Shown here: one piece after another, positions 16,902 to 25,989 of the stretch | Numbering within the stretch: position 1 is the stretch's first letter | Layout: every line of letters starts with the position of its first letter | Source of the DNA: Aquamicrobium sp. LC103 | GTDB taxonomy: Bacteria > Pseudomonadota > Alphaproteobacteria > Rhizobiales > Rhizobiaceae | NCBI RefSeq assembly: GCF_001014615.2 | Contig: NZ_LBCQ02000017.1 | Location: forward strand, 99,634 to 163,633 | Direction of reading: 5' to 3' | DNA length: 64,000 nucleotides | Program-made: the position numbers and the translations under genes | Notes under the pieces: model-generated | Seen by the model: only the letters and a program-made list of their open reading frames with translations | Told to the model about the DNA's origin: nothing | The model's database searches: none

Positions 16902-17846
16902 ATGACCAAGCTTTTGGATCTGCCCCGTGTCTGCTTTGGAACCTCGCCCTTAGCCAGCGTGCCGGAGCTTTATGGATATGAGGTGCAGGCCGAGCGTGCG
17001 CGAGAGACGATCCGTGCGGCATTGAAAAGTCCTTTTCGCTTTCTCGACACATCGCGAAACTACGGGCCCGGGCGCAGTGAAACCCTCATTGGAGAGGTCA
17101 TTCGTGAGATGGGCGGGCCGCCCGACCAATTCACGATCGCGACCAAGCTCGATCGTGACGCGGCCACGAACCGGTTCGATGGCGAGCAGGCGCGTCGCTC
17201 GCTTGAGGAGAGTCTGAACACGCTCGGGTTGAGCAAAGTTGATATTCTTCATATCCACGACCCGGAATATGCGCAGGATATTCAAGATGTGACGAAGAAG
17301 GGCGGAGCGCTAGATACTCTTTTCAAAATGAAAGAGGAAGGTTTTACGGACGCCGTCGGAATTGCGATGGGAAATATCACGCTGTTGTCCCAATTGCTGG
17401 AGGGTTGGCCGTTTGACGCCATGCTCACGCACAATCGCTTCACGCTGCTTAATCGCCAGGCCGATCAGGTCATAACACAGGCGGCCGCCCTCGGAATCGC
17501 TGTTTTCAACGCAGCTCCTTATTCCAGCGGAGTATTGGCCAAAGGTGAGAATGAAGTTCGAAGATATGTATACCGGGACCTGAATCCCACCGAACAGGCC
17601 CGGATTGCGGCGCTACGGAGGATATGTGACACCCACGATATACCGGTTGGAGCTGCTGCATTGCAATTTTCGATGAGAGACCGCCGCATCACGTCGACGA
17701 TCTGCGGCATTTCCAAACCTGAGCGGGTTGCCCAGACCGTTGAATGGTCCACCTGGCCGATACCAGAAGCTGTATGGGCAGAGTTGATGGAGTTGCCCTT
17801 CTCTATCGAGGATCCGCAGCAAGGTTCTCATGACAGGCATCGATAG
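16902..17846 (+). CDS. Aldo/keto reductase, aldose dehydrogenase-like
   Basis: A 314-residue aldo/keto reductase. The tetrad is seen as Asp and Tyr in FLDTSRNYGPGRSE (about residues 47-60), Lys in TIATKLDRD (about 82) and His in ILHIHDPEY (about 118). The opening (CFGTSPLASVPELYGYEV) resembles D-threo-aldose 1-dehydrogenase and pyridoxal dehydrogenase relatives. AAGAGG lies 6 bases before ATG 16902. It ends the aminotransferase unit and is followed by a strong hairpin at 17871. In this context it likely oxidises or reduces a carbonyl made by the transaminase. A pyridoxal-related activity cannot be excluded, given the MocR neighbour. Confidence 0.9.
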   Translation: MTKLLDLPRVCFGTSPLASVPELYGYEVQAERARETIRAALKSPFRFLDTSRNYGPGRSETLIGEVIREMGGPPDQFTIATKLDRDAATNRFDGEQARRSLEESLNTLGLSKVDILHIHDPEYAQDIQDVTKKGGALDTLFKMKEEGFTDAVGIAMGNITLLSQLLEGWPFDAMLTHNRFTLLNRQADQVITQAAALGIAVFNAAPYSSGVLAKGENEVRRYVYRDLNPTEQARIAALRRICDTHDIPVGAAALQFSMRDRRITSTICGISKPERVAQTVEWSTWPIPEAVWAELMELPFSIEDPQQGSHDRHR

Positions 17847-17870
17847 ATTGATGGTAAGCGACGTTCCCGG

Positions 17871-17893
17871 GCGCCTTGCGCATGGCAAGGCGC
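17871..17893. terminator. Strong GC hairpin after the aminotransferase unit
   Basis: GCGCCTTGC and GCAAGGCGC form a perfect 9-bp stem with a 5-base loop, 24 bases after the reductase stop. There is no T-tract, so it may slow polymerase or protect the mRNA end rather than act as a classic intrinsic terminator. It also marks the border to mobile-element debris. Confidence 0.5.
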
Positions 17894-17899
17894 GACCTC

Positions 17900-18146
17900 A
17901 TGGATCGGGCAACGCGCGATAGCTTGGTCGAATGCTACCAGGTCCTGATAATGCTACCAGGTCCTGATCCCGGCGCTGACGCATGCGGATGACCACATGT
18001 GCTCGCCGCCACGATCGTCAGACGTTGCACCGTTATCGTGACGCAGAACCTCGCTGACTTTCCAACCAAGGTTTGGAGCCGTCGGCATCGACGTGCAACA
18101 CCCAGACGACCTTTTGGTCAATCACCTCGTGCCAAGGCTGTTCTGA
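17900..18146 (+). pseudogene. Broken PIN-domain toxin gene (VapC-like)
   Basis: Three frames read in turn give the end of a PIN-domain toxin: MDRATRDSLVECYQVLIPAL, then (with one base lost after DD) HVLAATIVRRCTVIVTQNLADFP, then FGAVGIDVQHPDDLLVNHLV ending at TGA 18144-18146. The conserved D-D-x-H-V-L-A-A and V-T-x-N-L-x-D-F-P motifs of this VapC group are clear. A 19-bp tandem duplication at 17931-17968 gives one of the frameshifts. The N-terminal half is missing. It lies directly before the recombinase remnant, so both probably came in together and decayed. Confidence 0.65.
17931..17968 (+). repeat. Perfect 19-bp tandem duplication
   Basis: The 19 bases from 17931 to 17949 (beginning AATGCTACCAGG) are repeated exactly at 17950-17968 with no spacer. 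Because 19 is not a multiple of 3, the second copy shifts the frame of the PIN-toxin remnant. This looks like a replication-slippage event that helped to kill the gene. Confidence 0.9.
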
Positions 18147-18154
18147 GCCCCACA

Positions 18155-19964
18155 TTGTCAATCGGCCGTGCCGTCGTTCGCGATGACGAAAGACTCGACC
18201 ACTCGACCATTCGTCATTGGCTACAGGGATCGAAAGCCCCTCGCAGCGTTGCGAGCATGGAGGTGCTCGGTCGCATCGAACGCCGGTACCGCCTTCCGGC
18301 AGGATATTTCAAGGCGAAGCTGCCGCATCAGACTCGGTCGGCCTCGGGTTATGTTCTCGACGATATTGCCCCGGCCGAGCGACGGCGACTCGCTTGGCAT
18401 CTGCCCGACGATTTCAACATACGCCCGCGCCAGGAACAGGAGGAGATCCTCGAATGGGTTCGGCGCGTAATCATCAGGGTTCGACCGACTACAGGCGCTT
18501 CCAGGCAGCCGCGATGAAGCAGCGCTACGCGATCCGCTTCCAGGAATCACTTACGGTCAGGCTGTCATCGCGGGCGAACGCTATCGAGACAGATGCGAGG
18601 AGCAGGACGAAGACAGCGTTTCCTTCGCTGATCCCGACCTGCGATCCGGCGTCATCGACGCCCCACCTGTCCTCGCCATGGAAATGGTCGAACTCATCCG
18701 CTTCAAGACCGCAACGCTCACGGCATTCGGTCTCCAGCGGAAAGGTGTTTGGGGCGAAGAGACAGCATCACAGAAGGTCGAGCATCTCGGCCTGATGTTT
18801 GGCGCCCTGGCCGCCCATTCGCGGGCCCCCGTACGTGGCTACGGCGTGGCGCCGCAGCACCTGACCTTCGGGCTGCTCGTCTTCCCCTCGATCTGGGACT
18901 GGTACGTGCAATGGCGCGAGAGGCGGCGCGGCTTCTATACCGCCTGGGAGGTGGATATGCTGCGCATCTCGCTTGCCCTCACCCGAAAGGAAACGGGATG
19001 GCTGCGGCAGCATCCTCATCTCGGAACGCGGCTCCAGCCTATCGCCGGCCTGGTTACTCAGGAAGACATCGACCGCGCATGTGCGGACTGGGACGATGCC
19101 TGCGACGTCTATTTCAAGCATGCGTCCTCCCGCGTGAAGGAGATTCAACGTGTCGCGCGGGTCCATCGCGACCCGTTCGAGCCGATCATGCCGGTATTGG
19201 AGGCCGAAAGCCCGGTCGGCGAATATCGGAAGATCACGGAGGAAATCCTCCGACTCATGCCGGACGAGCGGCTCTATCGTCGCCCGGCGGCGGAAACCGT
19301 CCGCTCGTTCCTGATGCTGCGCTTTGGGCTGCACCTTGGATTGCGGCAGAAGAACCTTCGTCAGCTGATGGTCTGTGAACGCGGACGACTGCCCCGGTCC
19401 GAGCGCCAACTCGCCGACATGAAGCGCGGCGAGATCCGATGGAGCGAACGTGACAAGGGTTGGGTGGTGCTAATCCCGTCGGTCGCCTTCAAGAATACCA
19501 ATTCGTCCTATTTCGGGAGCAAGCCGTTCCGATTGATCCTGCCCAACCTCGGCGGCCTCTATGATCACATCGAGGCCTATACCGATCGGCACAGGCGTGT
19601 GCTTCTCGGCGGCGCCGAGGACCCGGGCACTTTCTTCGTCAAGACGGTGAAGACGACGAGCAAGGATGCTTCCTACGACCAGAACACGTTTTATGAGGCT
19701 TGGCGCCTGACGATCCAGCGATATGGGATCTACAACCCCTACACGGAACGGGGCGCGATTCCCGGCCTCCTCCCTCACGGCCCGCATAATGTCCGCGACG
19801 TGTTGGCGACGCATATCCTCAAGCAGACAGGTTCCTACGAGCAGGCGAGCTACGCCATCCAGGACACACCAGACATGGTCGCGCAGCACTACGGTCGTTT
19901 CCTGCCGCAGGACAAGGCAGCTCTCGCCGCTCGGATTTTGAACCAGGTCTGGGAAGCGGCGTAG
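18155..19964 (+). pseudogene. Frameshifted large tyrosine recombinase (integrase)
   Basis: Three frames together give about 600 residues. The first (to about 18470) has a helix-turn-helix-like N-terminus (DHSTIRHWLQGSKAPRS) and AERRRLAWHLPDDF. The second gives STDYRRFQAAAMKQRYAIRF. The third, from about 18540, runs open to 19964. The catalytic residues of a tyrosine recombinase are in the last part: Arg in LHLGLRQKNLRQL, His and Arg in PHGPHNVRDVLATH, and the Tyr nucleophile in AQHYGRFLPQD. The intact 428-codon distal frame from ATG 18678 could still be made, but it lacks the N-terminal DNA-binding part. Such recombinases belong to integrative elements of rhizobia and sphingomonads. No attachment site was found. 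Confidence 0.8.
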
Positions 19965-19975
19965 GCGGATTTCAA

Positions 19976-20001
19976 GGGGGGATCTAGGAGCTCGATCCCT
20001 C
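19976..20001. terminator. Hairpin between convergent genes
   Basis: GGGATC (19979-19984) pairs with GATCCC (19994-19999), flanked by G-rich and C-rich bases. It lies between the end of the recombinase remnant and the end of macB, which face each other, so a bidirectional stop is plausible. The stem is short and the call is weak. Confidence 0.3.
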
Positions 20002-20115
20002 TTGATCCGCCATCAGACACGGCCGGTATGGGCCGGCAGTTGTCAGTCCGGTTCCGAAGAGCAAGACCGACAAAGCAGACGTCCAGTAGCGGTTCGGATC
20101 CCCTCCGGCGGCCCA

Positions 20116-22065
20116 TCAATCGCGCGCCAGGGCTTCGATCGGGTCCAGATTGGCCGCGCTGCGCGCGGGCAGGAAGCCGAAGACGACACCGATCATGGTC
20201 GAACAGGCGAAGGCGATGATGATCGATCCCGAGGAGAAGATCATCTTGAAGTCGGGGCTCAACAAGTTGAAAAGAGCGCCGATGCCGAGAGCAAGCATGA
20301 CTCCCATCAAGCCGCCGACAAGACAAACCAGAACGGCCTCGATCAGGAATTGCGAGAGGATGTCGCTGCGGCGCGCACCGACGGCCACGCGGACGCCAAT
20401 CTCCTTGGTGCGCTCGGTGACCGACACCAGCATGATATTCATAACGCCAATGCCGCCGACAATCAGCGAGATTACCGCGACTGACGAAATCAATAGCGTC
20501 AAGGTTTGCGTGGTGGTCTCGATGGTCTCGCGGATGGTCGCCGAGTTGGTGAGGAAGAAGTCCTTCGCGCCGTGCCGACGCTCGATAAGGCGGGAAACCG
20601 CAGCCTCGACATTGCCCGGGTCGACATCGTCGCTGATGCGGACAGTGATGCCATCGACGTTCGGGCGACCCAGCATGCGACCCATGACGGTCGTGTAAGG
20701 CGCATAGACGGTCAGGGTATCCGCCGCCGGTCCGAAGGAGTTCTCCTGTTTTGTCACCCCCACCACCCTCGCCGGCATTGTGCCCAGAAGGATCACCTGC
20801 CCCACGGGATCAGCCCTGTCAGGAAACAGGTCGCGTGCGGCGTTCGCGTCGATCACCACATTCTGGCCGTAGCCTATGACATCCTGGGCTTCGAACAATC
20901 GTCCCTGCGCCAATTCAAGCCCTCGTGCGCGAAAGAAGTCGGCGCCGACGCCGGTGACCGCCGCATTGACGGCCACGGCGGCGCGCTTGACAGTCACGCT
21001 GGTCGAGACGGTTGGCGTCACGCTGTCAACGTAGGGCTGGCGCGCCAGCGCATCGGCGTCGGCAGGAACAAGGGTCCGTATTCGGCCCGCCTCGAGATCG
21101 CCGAAGCCTTTCCCGGCCCGCACCTCGATCGTATTGGTGCCGAGCGAGCTGATACTGTTCAGGATCTGTTGCTGCGAGCCGGCTCCCAGGGCCGAGATCG
21201 CGGCCACCGAGGCGATACCGATGATGATGCCGAGCATGGTCAGAAGCGAGCGCATCTTGTGGGCCCAGATCGCCGTCCCGGCCATGCGGAAGGCTTCGGT
21301 CATCCGATCGATTGCGCCACGCCAGCCGGCGTCCGGCGCGCGCTCCCGGACGGGACGCCCCGTTGCGGCCGCCTTCGCTACATTGCGCACATCGGAAATG
21401 ATGACACCGTCGCTGATTTCCACAACCCGATCCGCATGGTCGGCGATCTTCTTGTCATGCGTGACCAGAATGATGGTGTGCCCTTCGGCATGAAGTTCGC
21501 GCAGGATATTCATCACCTCCGCGCCGCTGTGCGTGTCCAGAGCCCCGGTCGGTTCGTCGGCCAGAATTATCTCGCCGCCATTCATCAAGGCGCGGGCGAT
21601 CGACACCCTCTGCTGCTGGCCGCCCGACAGCTTGCCGGGGATATTGCCCGTGCGCTCGGCCAGGCCCAGCCGGGTCAGCAAGGTGATCGCCCGCTTGTGC
21701 CGGTCGGATCGGCTGCGTCCGGCATAGATGGCCGGCACCTCGACATTGCTGGCCGCGCTCAGGTCGCCAAGCAGATGATAGCGCTGGAAGATGAAACCGA
21801 ACCGCTCACGGCGTAACGCCGCCAGTTCGTCCACATCCATCTTCGACGTCTCGCGCCCTTCGATCCAATAATTGCCTGTCGTCGGCCGATCGAGACATCC
21901 AAGGATGTTCATCAGGGTCGACTTGCCGGAGCCGGAGGCGCCGATAATGGCCATCATCTCGCCGGCCTCGACATCGAGGTCGACATCCTTCAGCACCCGC
22001 ACCATCTCGTCGCCTGCGGGGAAAGCGCGGGATACCCCTCGTACGCGTATCAGCGGCTCGGTCAT
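20116..22065 (-). CDS. macB: MacB-type ABC transporter, ATPase-permease fusion
   Basis: A 649-residue inner-membrane protein with an N-terminal ATPase domain (Walker A IIGASGSGKST, signature LSGGQQQRVSIARAL, Walker B IILADEPTGALD) and a C-terminal permease. The permease has one membrane helix at about 275-300, a large periplasmic domain, and three helices near the end, including the FtsX-like core with ERTKEIGVRVAVGARR. This is the MacB layout. With MacA and an outer-membrane TolC-like protein (none encoded here) it would export macrolides, lipopeptides or siderophores by mechanotransmission. It follows macA by 8 bases. The nearby two-component genes, read in the same direction upstream, may control it. 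Confidence 0.93.
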   Translation of the reverse strand: MTEPLIRVRGVSRAFPAGDEMVRVLKDVDLDVEAGEMMAIIGASGSGKSTLMNILGCLDRPTTGNYWIEGRETSKMDVDELAALRRERFGFIFQRYHLLGDLSAASNVEVPAIYAGRSRSDRHKRAITLLTRLGLAERTGNIPGKLSGGQQQRVSIARALMNGGEIILADEPTGALDTHSGAEVMNILRELHAEGHTIILVTHDKKIADHADRVVEISDGVIISDVRNVAKAAATGRPVRERAPDAGWRGAIDRMTEAFRMAGTAIWAHKMRSLLTMLGIIIGIASVAAISALGAGSQQQILNSISSLGTNTIEVRAGKGFGDLEAGRIRTLVPADADALARQPYVDSVTPTVSTSVTVKRAAVAVNAAVTGVGADFFRARGLELAQGRLFEAQDVIGYGQNVVIDANAARDLFPDRADPVGQVILLGTMPARVVGVTKQENSFGPAADTLTVYAPYTTVMGRMLGRPNVDGITVRISDDVDPGNVEAAVSRLIERRHGAKDFFLTNSATIRETIETTTQTLTLLISSVAVISLIVGGIGVMNIMLVSVTERTKEIGVRVAVGARRSDILSQFLIEAVLVCLVGGLMGVMLALGIGALFNLLSPDFKMIFSSGSIIIAFACSTMIGVVFGFLPARSAANLDPIEALARD

Positions 22066-22073
22066 GACGCGCC

Positions 22074-23267
22074 CTACCGGTTGGGCCCGGCCAGTTGAGA
22101 CTGGCCGTCTGCGCGTTCGTCTGTGGACGCGCCAAGGATGATGATCTCACCAGCCTGAAGCCCTCTCAGGATCTGGATGTCCGCGCCGTTGTCGATGCCG
22201 ACTTGCACCTCCCGCATCTGTACCTCGCCCTTCGCGTCGAGCACGCGGACATGCGCCGTATCGCCGCCCCGGGGCGCGCCTTCCACTGCGCTCAGAGGAA
22301 CCAGCACGGCGCCGCTGACCCGACTCAGGACGATGGACACCTGCGCCGTCATGGCGGGTCGCAACACCCCGTCCACGTTGGCGATGTCGATCAGCCCCGT
22401 GTAGTAGATGGCCCCACTGGTTGAGCCCCGCACGCCTGCAGCAGAACTGCCTTCGTTGGCGATGGAGGCGGGGGCTGGTTCGACCTGGCGCAGTTCGCCA
22501 TCGAAACGACGCTGCGGGGCGCCAAGAATGCTGAACCAGACCGGCATGCCCTTGCGTACACGCACGACGTCAGCCTCGGAGATATCCGCGCGCACCGTCA
22601 TTGTGTCCAGTTGCGCGATCATGACGATGGTCGGCGCGGTCTGAAGGGCATTGACGGTTTGGCCTTCGTCGGTGACGATCGCAACCACGGTGCCGGCAAT
22701 AGGGGCGGTGATGCGGGTATAGCCAAGCTCTACCCCCGCGGATTCCAGTGCGACCTGCGCCTGGCTGATCTGTGCGTCCAGCGCCTGGACCTCCGCCCGC
22801 GCACTGGCCAGGGCGGCCACAGCAGCGTCATACTCGGCGCGCGGCGTCGAGGCAGCGGCCAGCATCGCGCGGCGGCGCTCGAAATCCTTCTCGGCCAGAG
22901 TCAGACCGGCCATGCGCGCGACATGGACGGCGCGGATGTTGGCAAGGGCAGCCTCCCGGTCCCGCAAGGTGTTGCGCTGGGTCTGGGAATCGATCTCGGC
23001 CACCAACTGCCCGGCCTCGACGACGTCACCGATCTTGACAGCCAGACGCTCCACGCGACCGGAGGCCTGGGCGCCGACGCGCACCAGTTCCAGCGGTTCG
23101 AGCACCCCGGTCGCCAGCACGACCTCCTCGATGTCGCCAGTACGCGCCTGCGCGGTCACCAATTCAGGCTTCGCCGGCGGACGCAGAAACAGAAACCAGA
23201 CGACCAGCAGACCAACAAGGGTTGCCGCCGCCAGGGCCAGACGCTTTCGGGTTATGTATCGTGTCAT
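22074..23267 (-). CDS. macA: MacA-type periplasmic adaptor (membrane fusion protein)
   Basis: A 397-residue adaptor with an N-terminal membrane anchor (residues about 10-30, LALAAATLVGLLVVWFLF). The lipoyl half-motifs (SGRVERLAVKIGDVVEAGQLVAEID and the GTVVAIVTDEGQTVN segment) flank an alpha-helical hairpin of about 100 residues. The beta-barrel and membrane-proximal domains follow. It bridges MacB and the outer-membrane channel. ATG 23267 has AAGG 5 bases upstream; a GTG 14 codons earlier lacks a ribosome site. The gene starts 95 bases from the RIME-like repeat, so the macAB promoter must lie in or next to that short space, or transcription runs through from the kinase gene. Confidence 0.92.
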   Translation of the reverse strand: MTRYITRKRLALAAATLVGLLVVWFLFLRPPAKPELVTAQARTGDIEEVVLATGVLEPLELVRVGAQASGRVERLAVKIGDVVEAGQLVAEIDSQTQRNTLRDREAALANIRAVHVARMAGLTLAEKDFERRRAMLAAASTPRAEYDAAVAALASARAEVQALDAQISQAQVALESAGVELGYTRITAPIAGTVVAIVTDEGQTVNALQTAPTIVMIAQLDTMTVRADISEADVVRVRKGMPVWFSILGAPQRRFDGELRQVEPAPASIANEGSSAAGVRGSTSGAIYYTGLIDIANVDGVLRPAMTAQVSIVLSRVSGAVLVPLSAVEGAPRGGDTAHVRVLDAKGEVQMREVQVGIDNGADIQILRGLQAGEIIILGASTDERADGQSQLAGPNR

Positions 23268-23361
23268 TGAGCCTTGGACCGCGCTATTGAGAATCGCGGG
23301 CGTTGTCACTCACGAGTATTGCCCCAACATTACGGAGCGGCCTGCCTGGCAGACGCGCTCC

Positions 23362-23469
23362 CTAAAGCGTGTCGCGATCTTTCAGATTCACTCCGCACGC
23401 TTTAGCGTCTTGTTTTTTTCGCATGTCTTTATCCCGAAACCGGTCTCCACTTTCGGGAGACATGCGCTA
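23362..23469. repeat. RIME1-like two-palindrome intergenic element
   Basis: Two large palindromes lie side by side: TAAAGCGTG...CACGCTTTA (23363-23404) and GCATGTCT...AGACATGC (23421-23465), joined by a T-rich linker. Total length is about 108 bp. This is the layout and, from memory, close to the sequence of the Rhizobium intergenic mosaic element RIME1, a non-coding repeat of Rhizobiales. It abuts the stop codon of the kinase gene and may act as a terminator or mRNA stabiliser. Confidence 0.75.
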
Positions 23470-24816
23470 AGGATGTTGGAAAACGCGCATGCCGCGCCAG
23501 CGCACGGCAAAGGTGCTGCCCTTGCCGGGGGCCGAAGACAGCTCGACGTAACCGCCGTGGCGGGTCACGATCTCGTTGACCATGCTGAGCCCCAGGCCGG
23601 CTCCCGAGCCGTGCGGACTGACCCGGTAGAACGGCTCGAATATGCGCGCATGCTTGTCGTCGGCTATGCCGCAGCCCTGATCAGCCACGGTCACGCTGCC
23701 GTCAGATTCGACGGCGATCGATATCAGCCCGCTTCCCCCTCCGTACTGGATCGCATTCCGCACCAGATTGACGAATGTACGCTCCAACGCCTCCGCGTCC
23801 CCACGTACGAAAGCGTCTTCCGTGTTGCTGTCGAACTCAATCTCATAGCCTTCCGCAATAGCGAAGGGGGCAATGTCTGCAACCACCTTCGACACAATAT
23901 CATTGAGATCGACGGTTACGTCTTGCTGAGGCTTTTGCCGGTACTTTTCGGTGTCGAGAAGCTGGTTCGTGATCGCTGTAAGGCGCTTGATGCCCGTCTG
24001 CAGGTGCATCTTGACCTCACTTGCCGGGAGCGTATCGATTCTCACCTGGAGTATGGCGATCGGCGTTCGAAGTTCATGCGCGGCGTTGACGAAGAAGCGC
24101 TCCGTCGACTCGAAGCCACTATCGAGACGACGCAGCGCCCTGTTGATGTCACGCACAAGACGAAGGACCTCATTGGGCAGGCCCCGCTCTTCCACCAGAG
24201 CGCCACGGGTGTCGAGATCGATCCGGTCGAGGCGCTCCTTCAGATTGCCGAAAGACCGCAAGGCCCAGCGCGTGACGAACGGCACGCCGATCAGGGAGAT
24301 GACGACGAGAATCAGCGCCGGCACGCCGACGGCAAAATTCCCCAGCAGGACGGTCACGCCATATTGGGACATGGGAGCACCGCCGGCAAGTATTGTTGCC
24401 TCACCGGCCGGGGTCTCGAACCGCTCCATTCGGGCTACGCTCAATGGATCGTCAAGATAACCATGGAGTTCGACGCTTCTGAACGTCTTCAGGAATGGCG
24501 TATTGCCGGCAATGCCCTGGGGAATTGCGCCGTGTGAGAGGACACCACCATTGCCCAGGTCCGCCACGAACCACAGGTCGGGCGCGTCCTCCATCATCTC
24601 CGTCAGTTTGGCCGTCGGCTCCAGACGGGCCCGGCCATCCGGCCCGAGATCGACCGAATCGGCGATTTCCTGAGACAGCCAGATGGACGTGATCGCCACG
24701 TCGGGTTTGATGCCGGACAACAGATAGAAAACCAGGCCGAGCGAGACGACGACCGCGCAAACCTGCAGGACGATGAAGCCAAGTGTGAATCGCCAGCGCA
24801 GAGATGAGCTTTTCAT
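23467..24816 (-). CDS. Two-component sensor histidine kinase
   Basis: A 449-residue membrane kinase. Membrane helices are at about 11-33 and 155-177, enclosing a periplasmic sensor of about 120 residues. A HAMP-like linker is followed by the H-box FVNAAHELRTPIA, the N-box LVNLVRNAIQYGG, and ATP-lid boxes DQGCGIAD, FEPFYR and GSGAGLGLS. It would phosphorylate the regulator encoded just upstream. The start is uncertain: ATG 24816 follows the regulator stop by one base, and ATG 24831 overlaps it; neither has a strong ribosome site, so coupling to the regulator is likely. The stop codon touches a RIME-like repeat. The signal is unknown; control of macAB is a guess from position. Confidence 0.92.
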   Translation of the reverse strand: MKSSSLRWRFTLGFIVLQVCAVVVSLGLVFYLLSGIKPDVAITSIWLSQEIADSVDLGPDGRARLEPTAKLTEMMEDAPDLWFVADLGNGGVLSHGAIPQGIAGNTPFLKTFRSVELHGYLDDPLSVARMERFETPAGEATILAGGAPMSQYGVTVLLGNFAVGVPALILVVISLIGVPFVTRWALRSFGNLKERLDRIDLDTRGALVEERGLPNEVLRLVRDINRALRRLDSGFESTERFFVNAAHELRTPIAILQVRIDTLPASEVKMHLQTGIKRLTAITNQLLDTEKYRQKPQQDVTVDLNDIVSKVVADIAPFAIAEGYEIEFDSNTEDAFVRGDAEALERTFVNLVRNAIQYGGGSGLISIAVESDGSVTVADQGCGIADDKHARIFEPFYRVSPHGSGAGLGLSMVNEIVTRHGGYVELSSAPGKGSTFAVRWRGMRVFQHP

Positions 24817-24817
24817 C

Positions 24818-25492
24818 CTATTTCTGCTCATGAAGGTAGTAGCCAATGCCACGAATGTTCTTGATGACAATGTCCGCCTCGGCATCGCTGAGCTTCCGGC
24901 GCAGACGAGACATATTGGCCTCCAGCGAGTTCGACTGGATCTCGTCGTCAAAGGAATAGACCCGCTCTTCCAGCGAGGAGCGCAACACGGTACGACCACG
25001 GTTTCTCAGAAGCGTCTCGATGATGAGCAGCTCCCGGCGGGTGAGAGAAAGCCGCACGCCGTTCACATGCACATCGCGTGACGTGCGATCAAAGATGACA
25101 TTGCCGGCAGTCAGGACCGATGGTCCGGCTGTCGGAGCCCGTCTCAGCACAGCGCTCATTCTGGCAATCAGTTCAGGGATTTCGAACGGCTTCGGCAAAT
25201 AATCATCGGCGCCGTCATTCAGACCGGAAATCCGTTCATCCGTCGATGTCAGAGCGGAGATGATGATCGAACGGGTGCTTGCTCCCGCGAGACGCAAATC
25301 TGCCAGAAACGAGCTGCCGTCGCCATCCGGCAGTTGCCTGTCGATAAGGACGATGTCGTAGTCGGCCACCGCAATCGCTTCCCGTGCCGTAGCCAGATCC
25401 CCTACCGCGTCGAGAACAATGCCGTGCTGGGAGAGAGCGGCTCTCAGCGCGTCTGTCATTTCCGGATCGTCTTCGATAAGCAGGAGTTTCAT
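24818..25492 (-). CDS. OmpR/PhoB-type response regulator
   Basis: A 224-residue regulator. The receiver domain has the acidic pair EDD near residue 7, the phospho-acceptor Asp in IVLIDRQLPDGDG (about 51), Thr/Ser in SALTSTDE and Lys in LPKPFE (about 101). The C-terminal OmpR winged helix (LSLTRRELLIIETLLRNRGRTVLR, then SLEANMSRLRRKL) follows. The order in this pair is regulator then kinase. The DNA region 25493-25704 upstream contains no gene and must hold the promoter. Confidence 0.95.
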   Translation of the reverse strand: MKLLLIEDDPEMTDALRAALSQHGIVLDAVGDLATAREAIAVADYDIVLIDRQLPDGDGSSFLADLRLAGASTRSIIISALTSTDERISGLNDGADDYLPKPFEIPELIARMSAVLRRAPTAGPSVLTAGNVIFDRTSRDVHVNGVRLSLTRRELLIIETLLRNRGRTVLRSSLEERVYSFDDEIQSNSLEANMSRLRRKLSDAEADIVIKNIRGIGYYLHEQK

Positions 25493-25704
25493 CGTGGCCT
25501 GATCGGTTAAGTTCCGGACAGTCGTCGTCCGACAGTCTTTACAGCAAAACCGCGCCTCGGGCTCAGATGAGCCCGACTATCATGCGATCCTGGTCGTACG
25601 GTTATTGGGCGCCAGGAACCTGTTGCAAATGTCGATACCGAACAAACCAAAGTTGGCCCGGCATCCATCTGGTTTTTGACCGTGCACCGACAAGCCAGTA
25701 CTCC

Positions 25705-25989
25705 TTATCGGCAGCGCCCGTATTGATCCTGGTATCTGCAACCGTAGTGACGACGGTCACGTTGTTCCCAGCGCTCACGGCGGTTCCTGTCGTTACGCTC
25801 GCTGACATTGCCAACGACTGCACCTCCCACACCACCGGCCGCAGCACCTACCGCAGCGCCTTCCCATGTGCCGCTTGCCAGCCCACCAATGATTGCGCCG
25901 CTGGCCGCACCAATACCGGCACCCTTTTCCGTCTGGCTGCACGCTGTCAGCGTCAGACAAATGAGTACGCCTGAAATGATCTTCTTCAT
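25705..25989 (-). CDS. Small glycine-zipper lipoprotein
   Basis: A 94-residue outer-membrane-type lipoprotein. A lipobox LTLTAC places the lipidated Cys at about residue 17. The mature part has a glycine-zipper pair (GAGIGAASGAIIGGLASG and AAVGAAAGGVGGAVVG) like the 2TM glycine-zipper lipoproteins related to SlyB/Pcp. A charged, Arg-rich tail ends in HYGCRYQDQYGRCR. AAGGA lies 6 bases before ATG 25989. Such proteins usually tune envelope stability. It has no operon partner. Confidence 0.88.
   Translation of the reverse strand: MKKIISGVLICLTLTACSQTEKGAGIGAASGAIIGGLASGTWEGAAVGAAAGGVGGAVVGNVSERNDRNRRERWEQRDRRHYGCRYQDQYGRCR

Noticed and set aside
20506..21816. 436-codon plus-strand frame opposite macB
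   Set aside because: Antisense to the well-conserved MacB gene, with no protein family features.
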